From Bacteroidales bacterium (GTDB taxonomy: Bacteria > Bacteroidota > Bacteroidia > Bacteroidales > UBA932): a stretch of DNA of 64,000 nucleotides. Location of the stretch: contig JAFYVM010000073.1 of NCBI GenBank assembly GCA_017549145.1, positions 19,781 through 83,780 of the forward strand, given 5' to 3'. The position numbers and the translations under genes are program-made. The notes beneath the pieces are model-generated. The model was not told where the DNA came from. It was given only the letters and a program-made list of their open reading frames with translations, and ran no database searches. Positions 54,498 to 63,871 of this stretch are shown here, piece after piece (the first letter of the stretch is position 1; each line of letters begins with the position of its first letter).

Positions 54498-55786
54498 AAA
54501 AAATAGTATACTTCATACTCGCATGCCTGTTCCTGCTTAGCTGCTCTACTGACAGAAGCAGCATACTCAAGGTATATAACTGGGCTGACTACATTGATGA
54601 GGAACTCCTTGAAGAGTTTGAACAGTGGTACTTTGAGCAGACTGGAGAGAAGGTCGAGATTATCTATCAGACATTTGATATCAATGAAACCATGCTCTCC
54701 AAAATTGAGCTTGGTCATGAAGACTATGATGTCGTGTGTCCATCTGATTATATAATCGAGAGGATGCTCATGAAAGACCTTCTATTGCCTATAGACAGGG
54801 ATTTCGGAGAAACACCAGACTACACACAATATATCTCGCCATTCATAACAGAAAAGATAAACCAGATTGAAGGCTTCGGCAAAAATGCCAATGACTATTC
54901 TGTAGGATATATGTGGGGAACAGTAGGACTTATCTATAATCCTAAATATGTCTCATCGGACGAAGTAGATTCATGGGAAGTGTTGCGCAACCCGGCATAT
55001 AAGGGTAAAGTATTGATGAAAGATGCCTTCAGAGATGTATATACTGCCCTTCTGATAGCACTGAACAAAGACGCTATTGATGCTGGAGAAAAAGATTTAC
55101 GTTCCCTTTCATTTGACGCTTCAGAGGAATCCATTAAGCTTGTTGAAGAGTATCTGATCTCATTTAGAGAATCTATCGGCGGATGGGAAGCAGACTTCGG
55201 TAAAGAGCAGATGACTAAGGAATTGGCATGGCTTAACATGTCATGGAGCGGAGATGCTCAATGGGCAATCGATGAAGCTGCAGAAGTGGGAGTTGAACTT
55301 GAATATGCTGTTCCAAGTTCCGGAAGTGTAGCATGGTTCGATGGCTGGGTAATCCCTAAATACGCAAAGAACATCAAGGCAGCCAGATACTTCATCAACT
55401 TCCTTTGCAAGCCTGAGAATGCAATCAGAAATATGGACTACATCGGCTATGTGAGCGTAATCGGTGGAGATGAGGTTCTGGAAAGCATGTCTGATGCTGA
55501 AAGCTATGATCCGATTGATGTAAGCTACTTCTTCGGCGAAAACGGCAAGGAGGCACACATCAATCCGATAATGTACCCTGATAGCAGCATTATCGACAGA
55601 TGTGGAATGATGCACGATGTAGGTACAGAAGAGCTCCTTAAAATGTGGTCACGAGTGAAGGGTGCAAATGCATCTGCCTTCACATACGTGATCATCGGAC
55701 TGGTTCTTGGAGGTCTCATCCTGGCTGTGATCTTGAAATACTCTCGCAAAAGAAGGGTAACACACAAGTACAAAAGGAGAAAATAA
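54494..55786 (+). CDS. potD: PotD-like polyamine-binding lipoprotein with C-terminal helix
   Basis: The 430-residue solute-binding protein has a signal peptide and lipobox LLSC (Cys16). Its type 2 binding fold includes VYNWADYIDEELLEEF, WGTVGLIYNP and WFDGWVIPK. After residue about 390 a hydrophobic segment (YVIIGLVLGGLILAVILKY) and a basic tail (SRKRRVTHKYKRRK) follow, so the C-terminus is a second membrane anchor. Most PotD proteins are about 350 residues and lack this. It is the last gene of porin-potABCD. Which polyamine is bound is unknown. Confidence 0.9.
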   Translation: MKKIVYFILACLFLLSCSTDRSSILKVYNWADYIDEELLEEFEQWYFEQTGEKVEIIYQTFDINETMLSKIELGHEDYDVVCPSDYIIERMLMKDLLLPIDRDFGETPDYTQYISPFITEKINQIEGFGKNANDYSVGYMWGTVGLIYNPKYVSSDEVDSWEVLRNPAYKGKVLMKDAFRDVYTALLIALNKDAIDAGEKDLRSLSFDASEESIKLVEEYLISFRESIGGWEADFGKEQMTKELAWLNMSWSGDAQWAIDEAAEVGVELEYAVPSSGSVAWFDGWVIPKYAKNIKAARYFINFLCKPENAIRNMDYIGYVSVIGGDEVLESMSDAESYDPIDVSYFFGENGKEAHINPIMYPDSSIIDRCGMMHDVGTEELLKMWSRVKGANASAFTYVIIGLVLGGLILAVILKYSRKRRVTHKYKRRK

Positions 55787-55796
55787 TTAAAAATAT

Positions 55797-55827
55797 TTTG
55801 CAATTAAATACAAAAATACTACCTTTG
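55797..55827 (+). promoter_or_regulatory. Promoter of rpmH
   Basis: TTTG at 55797-55800, 19 bases, TACCTTTG at 55820-55827: an exact consensus. The start codon is 43 bases on. Confidence 0.82.
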
Positions 55828-55869
55828 CACTCCCAAAAAGTAACAGGAAAAATATAAAAATATCTAGAT

Positions 55870-56022
55870 ATGAAAAGAACATTCCAACCATCACAGCGCA
55901 AGCGTCGCAACAAACACGGTTTCCGCGAGCGCATGTCGACTCCTAACGGACGTCGCGTATTGGCAGCTCGCCGTCGTCGCGGCCGCAAGAAATTGACAGT
56001 ATCATCTGAGGACAGATGGTAA
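55870..56022 (+). CDS. rpmH: 50S ribosomal protein L34
   Basis: The 50-residue, very basic protein has [22 protein letters not shown], in two adjoining segments, and [18 protein letters not shown]. It has a strong promoter and a terminator of its own. Residues are canonical. The usual rnpA neighbour is absent here, as is common in Bacteroidetes. Confidence 0.97.
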   Translation: MKRTFQPSQRKRRNKHGFRERMSTPNGRRVLAARRRRGRKKLTVSSEDRW

Positions 56023-56030
56023 GAAATACA

Positions 56031-56064
56031 AAAGAGTAGCTGAATAAGCTGCTCTTTTTGTTTT
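56031..56064 (+). terminator. Terminator of rpmH
   Basis: Stem aaagagtagct / agctgctcttt with a five-base loop, then ttgtttt. Confidence 0.85.
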
Positions 56065-56106
56065 ATACAAAGTATTGCGTATTTTTGCTAAGCAAAACCC
56101 AAAATT

Positions 56107-56379
56107 ATGAATAGAACGATTATCACCGTTGTCGGAAAAGACACTGTCGGAATCATTGCTAAGGTCTGCACATACATGGCTGACCACCAGATCAACATTC
56201 TTGACATCTCACAAACAATTATCCAGGGATTCTTCAACATGATGATGATTATCGACACATCAAAGATGACTGTCGACTACGCCACAATGACTGACGAGAT
56301 CACTAAGCTCGGAGAAAGCACAGGCGTTCAGATCAAATGCCAGAAAGAAGAGATTTTCGATAAGATGCATAGAATCTAA
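56107..56379 (+). CDS. ACT-domain protein (UPF0237)
   Basis: The 90-residue ACT-fold regulatory protein starts NRTIITVVGKDTVGIIAKVC. It is the usual partner of the following PFL/UPF0210 gene, six bases away. ACT domains bind amino acids; the ligand is unknown. Confidence 0.9.
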   Translation: MNRTIITVVGKDTVGIIAKVCTYMADHQINILDISQTIIQGFFNMMMIIDTSKMTVDYATMTDEITKLGESTGVQIKCQKEEIFDKMHRI

Positions 56380-56385
56380 TCTGAT

Positions 56386-57750
56386 ATGATAAACATTCAC
56401 GAGGTCATTGAGACCAACAATATGATAGAGCACGACAATCTTGACGTGCGCACTATTACAATAGGTATCAGCCTTCTTGACTGCGCTGCAAGCACTGTTA
56501 AGGAGACCTGCGACAGAATCACTGAAAAGATTCTCCGAATTGCAGGAAACCTTGTCAAGACAGGAGAGGATATCTCTAAGGAATATGGTATTCCAATCGT
56601 AAACAAGAGAATTTCCATCACTCCGATCGCTCTTGTCGGAGCATCTTGCTGCAAGACCCCTGCAGACTACGTCGAGATAGCAAAGACACTCGACGCAGTG
56701 GCTGAAAAGGTAGGAGTAAACTTCCTTGGAGGTTACTCTGCAGTGGTATCAAAGGGACTGACTGAGAGTGACAAGCTCCTGATTGCATCTATTCCTGAGG
56801 CGCTCGCATGCACTAACAGAATCTGCAGCAGCGTTAACATCGGATCGACAAAGACAGGTATCAATATGGACGCTGTCCGCCTTATGGGTGAAACCATCAA
56901 GGAAACTGCTCGCATGACAGCAGAAAGAGACTCGTTAGGTTGCGCCAAGCTAGTAGTACTCTGCAATGCTCCAGATGATAACCCATTCATGGCAGGTGCA
57001 TTCCATGGAGTAACTGAGGCAGATGCCATCATCAATGTTGGAGTCAGCGGACCAGGAGTAGTTAAATGTGCTCTTGAGAAAGTACGCGGCGAGAGTTTTG
57101 AAGTTCTTTGTGAAACAATCAAGAAGACTGCATTCAAGATCACTCGCGTTGGCCAGCTCGTAGCTCAGGAGGCTTCACGCAGACTTGGCATCCCATTCGG
57201 TATCATTGACCTTTCACTCGCCCCGACTCCAGCTATCGGAGACAGTGTGGCTGACATTCTTTGTGAAATTGGCCTTGAAAAGGCTGGTGCGCCAGGAACA
57301 ACAGCTGCTCTTGCTCTTTTGAATGACCAGGTAAAGAAGGGTGGAGTGATGGCATCATCATACGTTGGAGGACTTAGTGGAGCGTTTATTCCAGTGAGTG
57401 AGGACCAGGGTATGATTGACGCAGCAGAATGCGGAGCTCTTACAATTGAGAAGCTTGAGGCAATGACATGCGTATGCTCTGTAGGACTTGATATGATTGC
57501 CATTCCGGGCAGCACACCGGCAAGTACCATTTCAGGAATCATAGCTGACGAGGCAGCCATCGGTATGATCAACCAGAAGACGACTGCAGTCCGTATCATT
57601 CCTGTAGAAGGCAAGGATGTTGGTGATACAGTTGAGTTTGGAGGTTTGCTTGGTTATGCTCCTGTCATGCCAGTGAACCAGTATAGCTGCGAAGCATTCA
57701 TCTCACGTCAGGGACGAATTCCAGCACCAATCCACAGCTTCAAGAACTAA
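56386..57750 (+). CDS. PFL family protein (UPF0210/DUF711)
   Basis: The 454-residue protein matches the UPF0210 family, whose fold is related to pyruvate formate-lyase. Visible segments are [15 protein letters not shown] and [20 protein letters not shown], then [22 protein letters not shown]. No glycyl radical loop is evident. It is coupled to the ACT gene and followed one base later by tadA. Catalytic role is unknown. Confidence 0.9.
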   Translation: MINIHEVIETNNMIEHDNLDVRTITIGISLLDCAASTVKETCDRITEKILRIAGNLVKTGEDISKEYGIPIVNKRISITPIALVGASCCKTPADYVEIAKTLDAVAEKVGVNFLGGYSAVVSKGLTESDKLLIASIPEALACTNRICSSVNIGSTKTGINMDAVRLMGETIKETARMTAERDSLGCAKLVVLCNAPDDNPFMAGAFHGVTEADAIINVGVSGPGVVKCALEKVRGESFEVLCETIKKTAFKITRVGQLVAQEASRRLGIPFGIIDLSLAPTPAIGDSVADILCEIGLEKAGAPGTTAALALLNDQVKKGGVMASSYVGGLSGAFIPVSEDQGMIDAAECGALTIEKLEAMTCVCSVGLDMIAIPGSTPASTISGIIADEAAIGMINQKTTAVRIIPVEGKDVGDTVEFGGLLGYAPVMPVNQYSCEAFISRQGRIPAPIHSFKN

Positions 57751-57751
57751 G

Positions 57752-58186
57752 ATGGACACACACGAAAGATATATGCGCGAGGCCTTAAGAGAGGCCTCGT
57801 TTGCTGCTTCTGAGGACGAGGTTCCTATTGGAGCGGTTATAATATGCAGAGGTCGCATTGTAGGCAAAGGGCACAATATGACAGAAAAGCTGAATGACCC
57901 GACTGCACATGCAGAGATGATTGCAATTACTGCGGCCACAGAGGCTCTTGGGGGTAAGTATCTGAACGATTGCACCCTATATGTCACAGTAGAGCCATGC
58001 CCCATGTGCGCAGGAGCATTAGCCTGGTCTCAGATTGGAGAAGTGGTGTATGGAGCATCTGATCAAAAGCGCGGATTCTCACAGTATACACCATCGCTGA
58101 TGCACCCGAAGACAAAGGTTGTCTCAGGCATACTTGCAGATGAATGCGGAAATATTGTAACCGAATTCTTTAAGAATAAAAGATAG
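57752..58186 (+). CDS. tadA: tRNA-specific adenosine deaminase-type nucleoside deaminase
   Basis: The 144-residue zinc deaminase has HAE at residues 53-55 and PCPMC with Cys83 and Cys86. It should convert A34 to inosine in tRNA-Arg(ACG). The C-terminal part (EVVYGASDQKRGFSQY) is of the TadA/guanine-deaminase type. A strong terminator follows and extends into the neighbour gene. Confidence 0.9.
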   Translation: MDTHERYMREALREASFAASEDEVPIGAVIICRGRIVGKGHNMTEKLNDPTAHAEMIAITAATEALGGKYLNDCTLYVTVEPCPMCAGALAWSQIGEVVYGASDQKRGFSQYTPSLMHPKTKVVSGILADECGNIVTEFFKNKR

Positions 58187-58190
58187 ACAA

Positions 58191-58227
58191 GAGGCTCTTA
58201 CAAAAGTGTAAGGGCCTCATTTGTTTT
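58191..58227 (+). terminator. Terminator of tadA, overlapping mannanase 3' end
   Basis: Stem gaggctcttaca / tgtaagggcctc (one mismatched pair) with an aaag loop is followed by a T-rich tail. It covers the last codons and stop of the opposing gene. Confidence 0.85.
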
Positions 58228-59547
58228 CTTGATAAGCTCAACAGTCGTAGAGTCAGTTGCATAGACGGAGAACAAGCCCTGTGGCTCCTGAGCTGGATCA
58301 CCACAGTAGTCATCACCTGGTTTCCAGAACTCATTGACCGCAGACTGAGTGGCAAAACCGCCCCATCCCCAGAAATTAACTCCTACTAAAGGCTCACCAT
58401 TCTGACGTGCCTTTAGTAGTCTTTCAAAGACATAACTATAGTATTCATCTCTAGCTGTAGTTGCAGACTCCTTTGATAGAGATACGCCATCCCAGAACTT
58501 TTCTGCCTCACCCTCGAAGCTACGGTTTCCATCGCGTGGATAACCGAATTCCTCAAGTACAATCGGCTTTCCAAGACGTTCTGCCACTGGGAAGTGAGCT
58601 GTGAGATATTTCTCTGTCTGTCTATTAGCGACACATACGCTATCAGCAAATGTATCTTTAGTCACCCAGCGCCATACAAGCGGCCAGATATGAACATTGA
58701 GATAGTCAAAGTCCTTATGCGAGTGAATCTTTTCAAAGAGATCCATATCAACTTCGCAGCCATAAAGGCCTTCACTTCCTGTGGAAACCATATGATTAGG
58801 ATCCAAAGATTTTATCAGACTTGCAGATGAGCACATCCACTCGTGGAAAGCTGCCTTTGTGACGCTATCGCGTGCAAATGCACGAGGCTCATTTCCAATC
58901 TGCCATGAGAAGATAGCAGGATCCTCAGTATATGGCTTTCCTGTCACTGTATTTGTACGAGTAACTATATTCCTTACATGATTATAATAGAACTCCTTTG
59001 CCTTCTCGCTCTTCACAAACTTAGATACGTGAGCGACATAGTTCTCATATCCATCTACAGACGGAAGCAAGGCCTTACCCTCGCCTGCCCACTCAAGGTA
59101 CTGACCGTATCCGCCAGACCATTCCCAAGAGTTATTGAAATAGAGTACAGCATGCATCTGTCTCTTTCCCATCTCAGCCAAGAGGTAGTCAAGTCCTCTA
59201 AGCAATGTATCATTATATACACCTGGTTCAAGTTGAAGAACAGGCTCAACCTTATAGGCAGTTCCCTCTGGGCCATCAGATCCTACAAGAACACGAAGAT
59301 TGGTGACACCGATCTCCTTGAGGGCATCAAGTTCCTTATGAAGACGCTCACGGTTACCTCCCCTACCCTCTGATGCGATGAGTGGGCCATACCAGAAGTT
59401 TGTTCCGACGTATGATACGGTTTTTCCGTCAAGTACGAACTGACCGTCCTCAACTTTTACAAATCCTCGGTTGTCTTTATACTGTGATGTACATCCTGCA
59501 AAAAAGGCAAGTACTGCGACTGCAGTCAAAGTGATAAGTCTCTTCAT
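58198..59547 (-). CDS. GH5 (subfamily 7-like) beta-mannanase lipoprotein
   Basis: The 449-residue protein has a signal peptide and lipobox FAGC (Cys19). The TIM-barrel glycoside hydrolase has acid/base Glu220 (WQIGNEPRAF) and nucleophile Glu333 (IVLEEFGYPRDG). The N-terminal FVLDGKTVSYVGTNFWYGP and the RLHKELDALKEIGVTNLRVLVG segment are typical of endo-beta-1,4-mannanases. It probably cuts mannan at the cell surface or periplasm. No SusC/D pair lies near, so it is an orphan enzyme. Substrate is by family, not proven. Confidence 0.9.
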   Translation of the reverse strand: MKRLITLTAVAVLAFFAGCTSQYKDNRGFVKVEDGQFVLDGKTVSYVGTNFWYGPLIASEGRGGNRERLHKELDALKEIGVTNLRVLVGSDGPEGTAYKVEPVLQLEPGVYNDTLLRGLDYLLAEMGKRQMHAVLYFNNSWEWSGGYGQYLEWAGEGKALLPSVDGYENYVAHVSKFVKSEKAKEFYYNHVRNIVTRTNTVTGKPYTEDPAIFSWQIGNEPRAFARDSVTKAAFHEWMCSSASLIKSLDPNHMVSTGSEGLYGCEVDMDLFEKIHSHKDFDYLNVHIWPLVWRWVTKDTFADSVCVANRQTEKYLTAHFPVAERLGKPIVLEEFGYPRDGNRSFEGEAEKFWDGVSLSKESATTARDEYYSYVFERLLKARQNGEPLVGVNFWGWGGFATQSAVNEFWKPGDDYCGDPAQEPQGLFSVYATDSTTVELIKKTNEALTLL

Positions 59548-59628
59548 AATAAAAGGTCAATATTTCTCAAAAATACACAATTTTGAGCATATTCCTAGCT
59601 ATATTTGTAATGTTATGACTCGACTATT

Positions 59629-60066
59629 ATGGAATGGCTTGAAGGACTTGGATTATTAGGACTCTTTATCGGCACCTTTCTGGCTGCAACCATATTCCCA
59701 TTCAGTTCAGACGCATTATATCTTGCGATTCTTGCTGCTACCGGTAATCCGGTAGGTTGCCTTCTTGTGGGCACATTGGGTAACTGGCTTGGCAGTGTGG
59801 CAACCTACTGGGTCGGCTGGCTTGGTAAGTGGGAGTGGATTGAGAAGTGGTTCAAGGTAAAGCCTGAAACTCTTCAGAAGCAGAAGGAGCGAGTTGACAA
59901 ATACGGAGCATGGCTGGCACTAACAGCATGGGTTCCGGTCATCGGAGATATCATTGCAATTGCTTTAGGTTTCTATAAAACCCGTCCAGGATGGACTATG
60001 ATCCTGCTGCTTATCGGCAAGTTCGCCCGTTTCCTAGTCTGGAATCTTATCTACGGGTTGTTTTAA
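59629..60066 (+). CDS. YqaA/DedA-like small membrane protein
   Basis: The 145-residue inner-membrane protein has three or four helices and the family block GNPVGCLLVGTLGNWLGSVATYW (two parts). The region WVPVIGDIIAIALGFYKT follows. It is the short SNARE-associated (DedA) relative, YqaA type; transport substrate unknown. Its stop shares four bases with that of the convergent esterase. Confidence 0.88.
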   Translation: MEWLEGLGLLGLFIGTFLAATIFPFSSDALYLAILAATGNPVGCLLVGTLGNWLGSVATYWVGWLGKWEWIEKWFKVKPETLQKQKERVDKYGAWLALTAWVPVIGDIIAIALGFYKTRPGWTMILLLIGKFARFLVWNLIYGLF

Positions 60067-60863
60067 GGATTTTGTTTCTTGATGTACTTCAGTAAAAGAG
60101 TATGAGCCGGCTTTGCCATATCACTATGTCCAAAACCATCCAACTCATAGAATGTGATATTTTTATGTCCATTGAGTTTCATCATGCGCACGAAATACGC
60201 ATTCTCCTCATACCTGCCAAATAGTTCCAATTCCCTATCTCCTGATATAACAAGCATCGGAGCCGCATCTCCACGTACATAGTACAACGGGGCAAGGTAA
60301 TCTATTGTAGGAGTCAAATCACTCAGCCCCTGCTTACGTCTCTGCGCAAAGTGTGTAATTACCTGTCCGCTATACGGAACCAGAGCTTTAATCTGAGTAT
60401 CCGGATCCACACCATACTTCGCAAGATACTCCTTATTTAGACCTATCATATTGACGATATATCCGCCAGCCGAATGGCCTGCCAGATAAACCTTGGATAC
60501 ATCTCCTCCATACTTTGAAATATTCTTTAGCACCCAATCAACAGACGCTGCAGCATCATCTAGAATTTCAGGAATAGACACCTCACTTACAAATCTATAT
60601 CCCACGCTAGCCACCACTACACCATCTTTCAGTAATGACTTAGGCACAGTTCTGGAACCCTTTGTCAGTCCGCCACCATGAAACCATACAATTACAGGTC
60701 TACCTTCAACACCCTCCTCATAAGCGACATCTATCCTACACATCTTCTCCGTATACGCATCAGGAGCTCCCTTATATAGGATATCCTTATCATACTTATA
60801 TTCCTGAGCAAATGCAGACAGTCCTAAAGTCAAAACTGCCATCAACATAATAACCTTCTTCAT
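60063..60863 (-). CDS. Alpha/beta hydrolase, secreted esterase
   Basis: The 266-residue protein has a signal peptide (about 1-19). The oxyanion motif is WFHGGGL, the nucleophile is GHSAGGY near residue 150, with an acidic residue near VISGDRELE and the catalytic His in DGFGHSDM. It is an arylesterase/carboxylesterase-like (BD-FAE-type) fold. It may remove acyl groups from glycans; this is inferred. A TATCTTTG element sits at 60889-60896 on the minus strand. Confidence 0.87.
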   Translation of the reverse strand: MKKVIMLMAVLTLGLSAFAQEYKYDKDILYKGAPDAYTEKMCRIDVAYEEGVEGRPVIVWFHGGGLTKGSRTVPKSLLKDGVVVASVGYRFVSEVSIPEILDDAAASVDWVLKNISKYGGDVSKVYLAGHSAGGYIVNMIGLNKEYLAKYGVDPDTQIKALVPYSGQVITHFAQRRKQGLSDLTPTIDYLAPLYYVRGDAAPMLVISGDRELELFGRYEENAYFVRMMKLNGHKNITFYELDGFGHSDMAKPAHTLLLKYIKKQNP

Positions 60864-60937
60864 ATCAATTGCATAATTTATTGGATTCCAAAGATAAGAA
60901 AAGTATTCAAACCATGCGTACGGGCTGTTTTAATGAT

Positions 60938-60968
60938 TTTGCAGATATTCAAAATTATTGTATCTTTG
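60938..60968 (+). promoter_or_regulatory. Promoter of tRNA-Gln
   Basis: TTTG at 60938-60941, 19 bases, TATCTTTG at 60961-60968. Both match the Bacteroidetes consensus exactly; the tRNA starts 12 bases on. Confidence 0.85.
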
Positions 60969-60979
60969 CAACTCGGTAC

Positions 60980-61053
60980 TGAACTATGGTGTAACGGTAG
61001 CACTACAGATTTTGGTTCTGTCTGTCCAGGTTCGAATCCTGGTAGTTCAACCA
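60980..61053 (+). tRNA. tRNA-Gln (anticodon TTG)
   Basis: Acceptor TGAACTA pairs with TAGTTCA, the anticodon stem ACAGA/TCTGT frames a TTTTGGT loop (anticodon 61012-61014, TTG), and the T-arm reads CCAGGTTCGAATCCTGG. The CCA end is encoded. The gene stands alone, with its own promoter and a terminator hairpin right after it. Confidence 0.97.
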
Positions 61054-61061
61054 GAACAACG

Positions 61062-61086
61062 AGGCGGTCTTTTGACCGCCTTTTTA
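61062..61086 (+). terminator. Terminator of tRNA-Gln
   Basis: Perfect stem aggcggtc / gaccgcct with a tttt loop and a tttt tail. Confidence 0.92.
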
Positions 61087-61407
61087 AATGAAAATAGGAC
61101 GTTGTTCTTCAGTGACCCCGCAGTAGCGGAAACAGGATAGCGCAAAGCGACTAAATCCTGCCCCGCCCCAAGCAAATCGCGCCAATCCCGTTTTTTACAA
61201 CACGCTACATATCAACAACTTAGCACCTTACTGGTGGGCAAATTTACCCACCAACTAAACGTCATTCATCTGATTTTCAAGCCTTTACAAAATACGCCTG
61301 CCACCTGTTCGAGACAAGCTGTGCAAGCTACGCCCAAAGGCTTACTCTGCCAGCCTCGCGCTACTAGCAGCGAAACAAAACGGACATGCAAGAAACGGCA
61401 TGCTAAA
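61087..61407. other. Gene-less stretch downstream of tRNA-Gln
   Basis: No supported gene is seen. It holds a hairpin tggtggg/cccacca with an 8-base loop (61232-61253) and a weak caggat...atcctg palindrome near 61130. Codon-like structure is absent. It could be a degenerate scar of a tRNA-targeted element, but no direct repeat of the tRNA 3' end was found. Confidence 0.6.
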
Positions 61408-61438
61408 ACAAAAAAGGGCCCTCAAACTAGAGAGCCCT
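61408..61438 (-). terminator. Terminator of fumarase gene
   Basis: On the minus strand, stem agggctctc / gagggccct (one G-T pair), then a T-run. It lies 47 bases past the fumarase stop. Confidence 0.85.
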
Positions 61439-61484
61439 ACTAAATATTTCCACCTAAAATTTTAGAGATAGTGAAATCCCAGAA

Positions 61485-63101
61485 TTAAAGTCCAAGCTTC
61501 TTAAAGAAGTCATTACCCTTGTCATCAACTAGGATGAATGCCGGGAAGTCCTCAACGTGGATCTTCCAGATTGCCTCCATTCCAAGCTCTGGGTACTCTA
61601 CGCACTCAATGCTCTTGATGTTGTTCTGAGCAAGGATAGCAGCAGGACCACCAATAGAACCAAGGTAGAATCCACCATACTTCTGGCAAGCGTCAGTAAC
61701 GCACTGTGCACGGTTACCCTTAGCAAGCATGATCATGCTACCGCCATGGCTCTGGAAGAGGTCAACGTATGAGTCCATACGACCAGCGGTTGTAGGTCCC
61801 ATCGAACCACACGCCATTCCTTCTGGAGTCTTAGCTGGACCAGCATAATAGATTGGATGATCCTTGAGATACTGCGGCATCTCCTCACCTCTGTCAAGAC
61901 GCTCCTTGATCTTAGCATGAGCGATATCACGTCCTACGATGATAGTACCATTGAGGCTGAGACGTGTTGATACAGGATATTTGCTAAGCTCCTTGAGAAT
62001 CTCTGACATTGGCTGATCGAGGTTGATCTTAACAGCCTCGCCCTCACCTGCCTGACGGAGTTCCTCAGGGATAAGGCGTGCTGGGTTGTCATCGAGTTTC
62101 TCAATCCAGATACCATCCTTATTGATCTTAGCCTTGATATTACGGTCTGCTGAGCAGCTTACTCCAAGTCCTACAGGGCAGCTTGCACCGTGACGTGGAA
62201 GACGGATGATGCGTACATCGTGAGCGAAGTACTTACCACCGAACTGTGCTCCAAGACCGATCTTGTGAGCCTCCTCAAGAACCACCTTCTCAAGCTCTAC
62301 ATCGCGGAATGCGCGACCTGTCTCATCACCTGTTGTAGGGAGCTCATCATAGAACTTAGTAGAAGCGAGCTTCACAGTAAGGAGGTTCTTCTCAGCTGAA
62401 GTACCACCGATTACGAATGCTACGTGATATGGAGGGCATGCTGCTGTTCCGAGAGTCTTCATCTTAGCAACGAGGAACGGAACGAGAGTCTGTGGATTAA
62501 GGATAGCCTTAGTCTCCTGATAGAGGTAAGTCTTGTTTGCTGATCCACCACCCTTAGTCACGCAAAGGAAATGATACTCAGCGCCATGAGTTGCCTCGAT
62601 ATCGATCTGAGCTGGAAGATTACACTTTGTATTAACCTCATCATACATGTTAAGAGGAGCGTTCTGCGAGTAACGAAGGTTCTCCTCAGTATAAGTCTTG
62701 TAAACTCCAAGTGAAAGAGCCTCCTCGTCGCAGTATCCAGTCCAGACCTGCTGGCCCTTTTCACCATGAATGATAGCTGTTCCAGTGTCCTGGCAGAAAG
62801 GAAGCTTACCCTTGCAAGCCACCTCTGCATTGCGAAGGAATGTAAGAGCTACATACTTATCATTCTCTGAAGCCTCTGGATCGTGCAAAATCTTTGCGAC
62901 CATCTCATTGTGCTCAGGACGAAGCATGAATGAAACATCACGGAACGCTGTGTTAGCCATCACTGTAAGACCCTCCTTAGCAATCTTGAGCATCTCATGA
63001 CCCTCAAACTCGCCAGTGCTTACATACTGCTCCGAACCCGGAATCTTGTAGTATTCAGTCTTGTCCTCGCCAAGCTGAAACATTGGTGCATATTTAAACA
63101 T
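61485..63101 (-). CDS. fum: Fumarate hydratase, class I (iron-sulphur)
   Basis: The 538-residue cytoplasmic 4Fe-4S enzyme interconverts fumarate and malate in the reductive branch. The N-terminal alpha domain has [18 protein letters not shown] near residue 119. The beta domain has [19 protein letters not shown] near residue 300 and [12 protein letters not shown] near 455. Cys-containing motifs match FumA/FumB of the single-chain class. Two TATATTTG elements lie at 63158-63174 on the minus strand. Confidence 0.96.
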   Translation of the reverse strand: MFKYAPMFQLGEDKTEYYKIPGSEQYVSTGEFEGHEMLKIAKEGLTVMANTAFRDVSFMLRPEHNEMVAKILHDPEASENDKYVALTFLRNAEVACKGKLPFCQDTGTAIIHGEKGQQVWTGYCDEEALSLGVYKTYTEENLRYSQNAPLNMYDEVNTKCNLPAQIDIEATHGAEYHFLCVTKGGGSANKTYLYQETKAILNPQTLVPFLVAKMKTLGTAACPPYHVAFVIGGTSAEKNLLTVKLASTKFYDELPTTGDETGRAFRDVELEKVVLEEAHKIGLGAQFGGKYFAHDVRIIRLPRHGASCPVGLGVSCSADRNIKAKINKDGIWIEKLDDNPARLIPEELRQAGEGEAVKINLDQPMSEILKELSKYPVSTRLSLNGTIIVGRDIAHAKIKERLDRGEEMPQYLKDHPIYYAGPAKTPEGMACGSMGPTTAGRMDSYVDLFQSHGGSMIMLAKGNRAQCVTDACQKYGGFYLGSIGGPAAILAQNNIKSIECVEYPELGMEAIWKIHVEDFPAFILVDDKGNDFFKKLGL

Positions 63102-63187
63102 TGGTATAAAGATTAAATTTGATTTTCCTTTTTTGTCACCATTTCGATGACATCGTACAAATATAGCAAATATAAGTGAGATATTGA

Positions 63188-63805
63188 CTATCGCTTGGAC
63201 TTGAAATGCAGGATTACTTCCGCCCAGATACGGACAGAGGAAAACACTGCCGCTCCGATTGTCCCTGCCGCGAATGACACTGACGAAAAATCGATCAATG
63301 GATTGTCAATATGAGATGAAGCGGACCTTATCAATAGAAATCCTACTTCAAACGACAGAAACAGCAACAAAGTATCACGCAATGCGATAGCCCACTTATT
63401 TGTCTTCAGCCTATACTTAAGCCTGAACATTCTGACTTTAAAGGAATGTTCAGGTAATGATATAGTATCCCAGTCACAATTGTATATCACACAATCATAC
63501 TTCTGCAACAAAGGGCCAAGTGCCCTGTTCAATTCGTCATATTGACTGCCTACATATCCTATATATATGGCATTGGGAAGAAAACTGTATTCCACACATT
63601 CATCCGCAACATCATCAGATGGAGCCTCCGGTCCATTCAACGGAGGGAACGCTTCACTTAAAACAGCATAGATTTCATCAAGAGGATTTTGCAGAACACC
63701 CTTATCGTATGTACACTCATCAACCGGAATCACCGCATTCGCATCCTTACACTCCAGCATCTTCTTGACTTCTTTCCTTCTGATGACAGCAATCGTATGT
63801 CCCAT
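63188..63805 (-). CDS. Unrecognised two-helix membrane protein
   Basis: The start at 63805 ([12 protein letters not shown]) is chosen because a TAAATTTG -7 element lies about 27 bases upstream. The longer reading frame from 63976 would cross the divergent gene. The 205-residue protein has a polar cytosolic part (about 1-125) and two hydrophobic segments (about 140-162 and 175-195). No family is recognised. Its N-terminal part could be a nucleotide- or ligand-binding domain, but I see no motif to prove it. It stands alone, next to another unknown gene. Confidence 0.6.
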   Translation of the reverse strand: MGHTIAVIRRKEVKKMLECKDANAVIPVDECTYDKGVLQNPLDEIYAVLSEAFPPLNGPEAPSDDVADECVEYSFLPNAIYIGYVGSQYDELNRALGPLLQKYDCVIYNCDWDTISLPEHSFKVRMFRLKYRLKTNKWAIALRDTLLLFLSFEVGFLLIRSASSHIDNPLIDFSSVSFAAGTIGAAVFSSVRIWAEVILHFKSKR

Positions 63806-63871
63806 GAAACACAAAGAATTTATTGTTTTGACAAATTTAAGATATATTATATAAAATGCTATATTTGCCCT

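Noticed and set aside
51539-55786. Iron(III) or sulphate ABC transporter
   Set aside because: PotB/PotC permease patterns and a PotD-like NWADYI binding protein favour polyamines.
61234-61443. 69-codon frame downstream of tRNA-Gln
   Set aside because: No promoter, ribosome site or recognisable protein pattern; it ends within the fumarase terminator.
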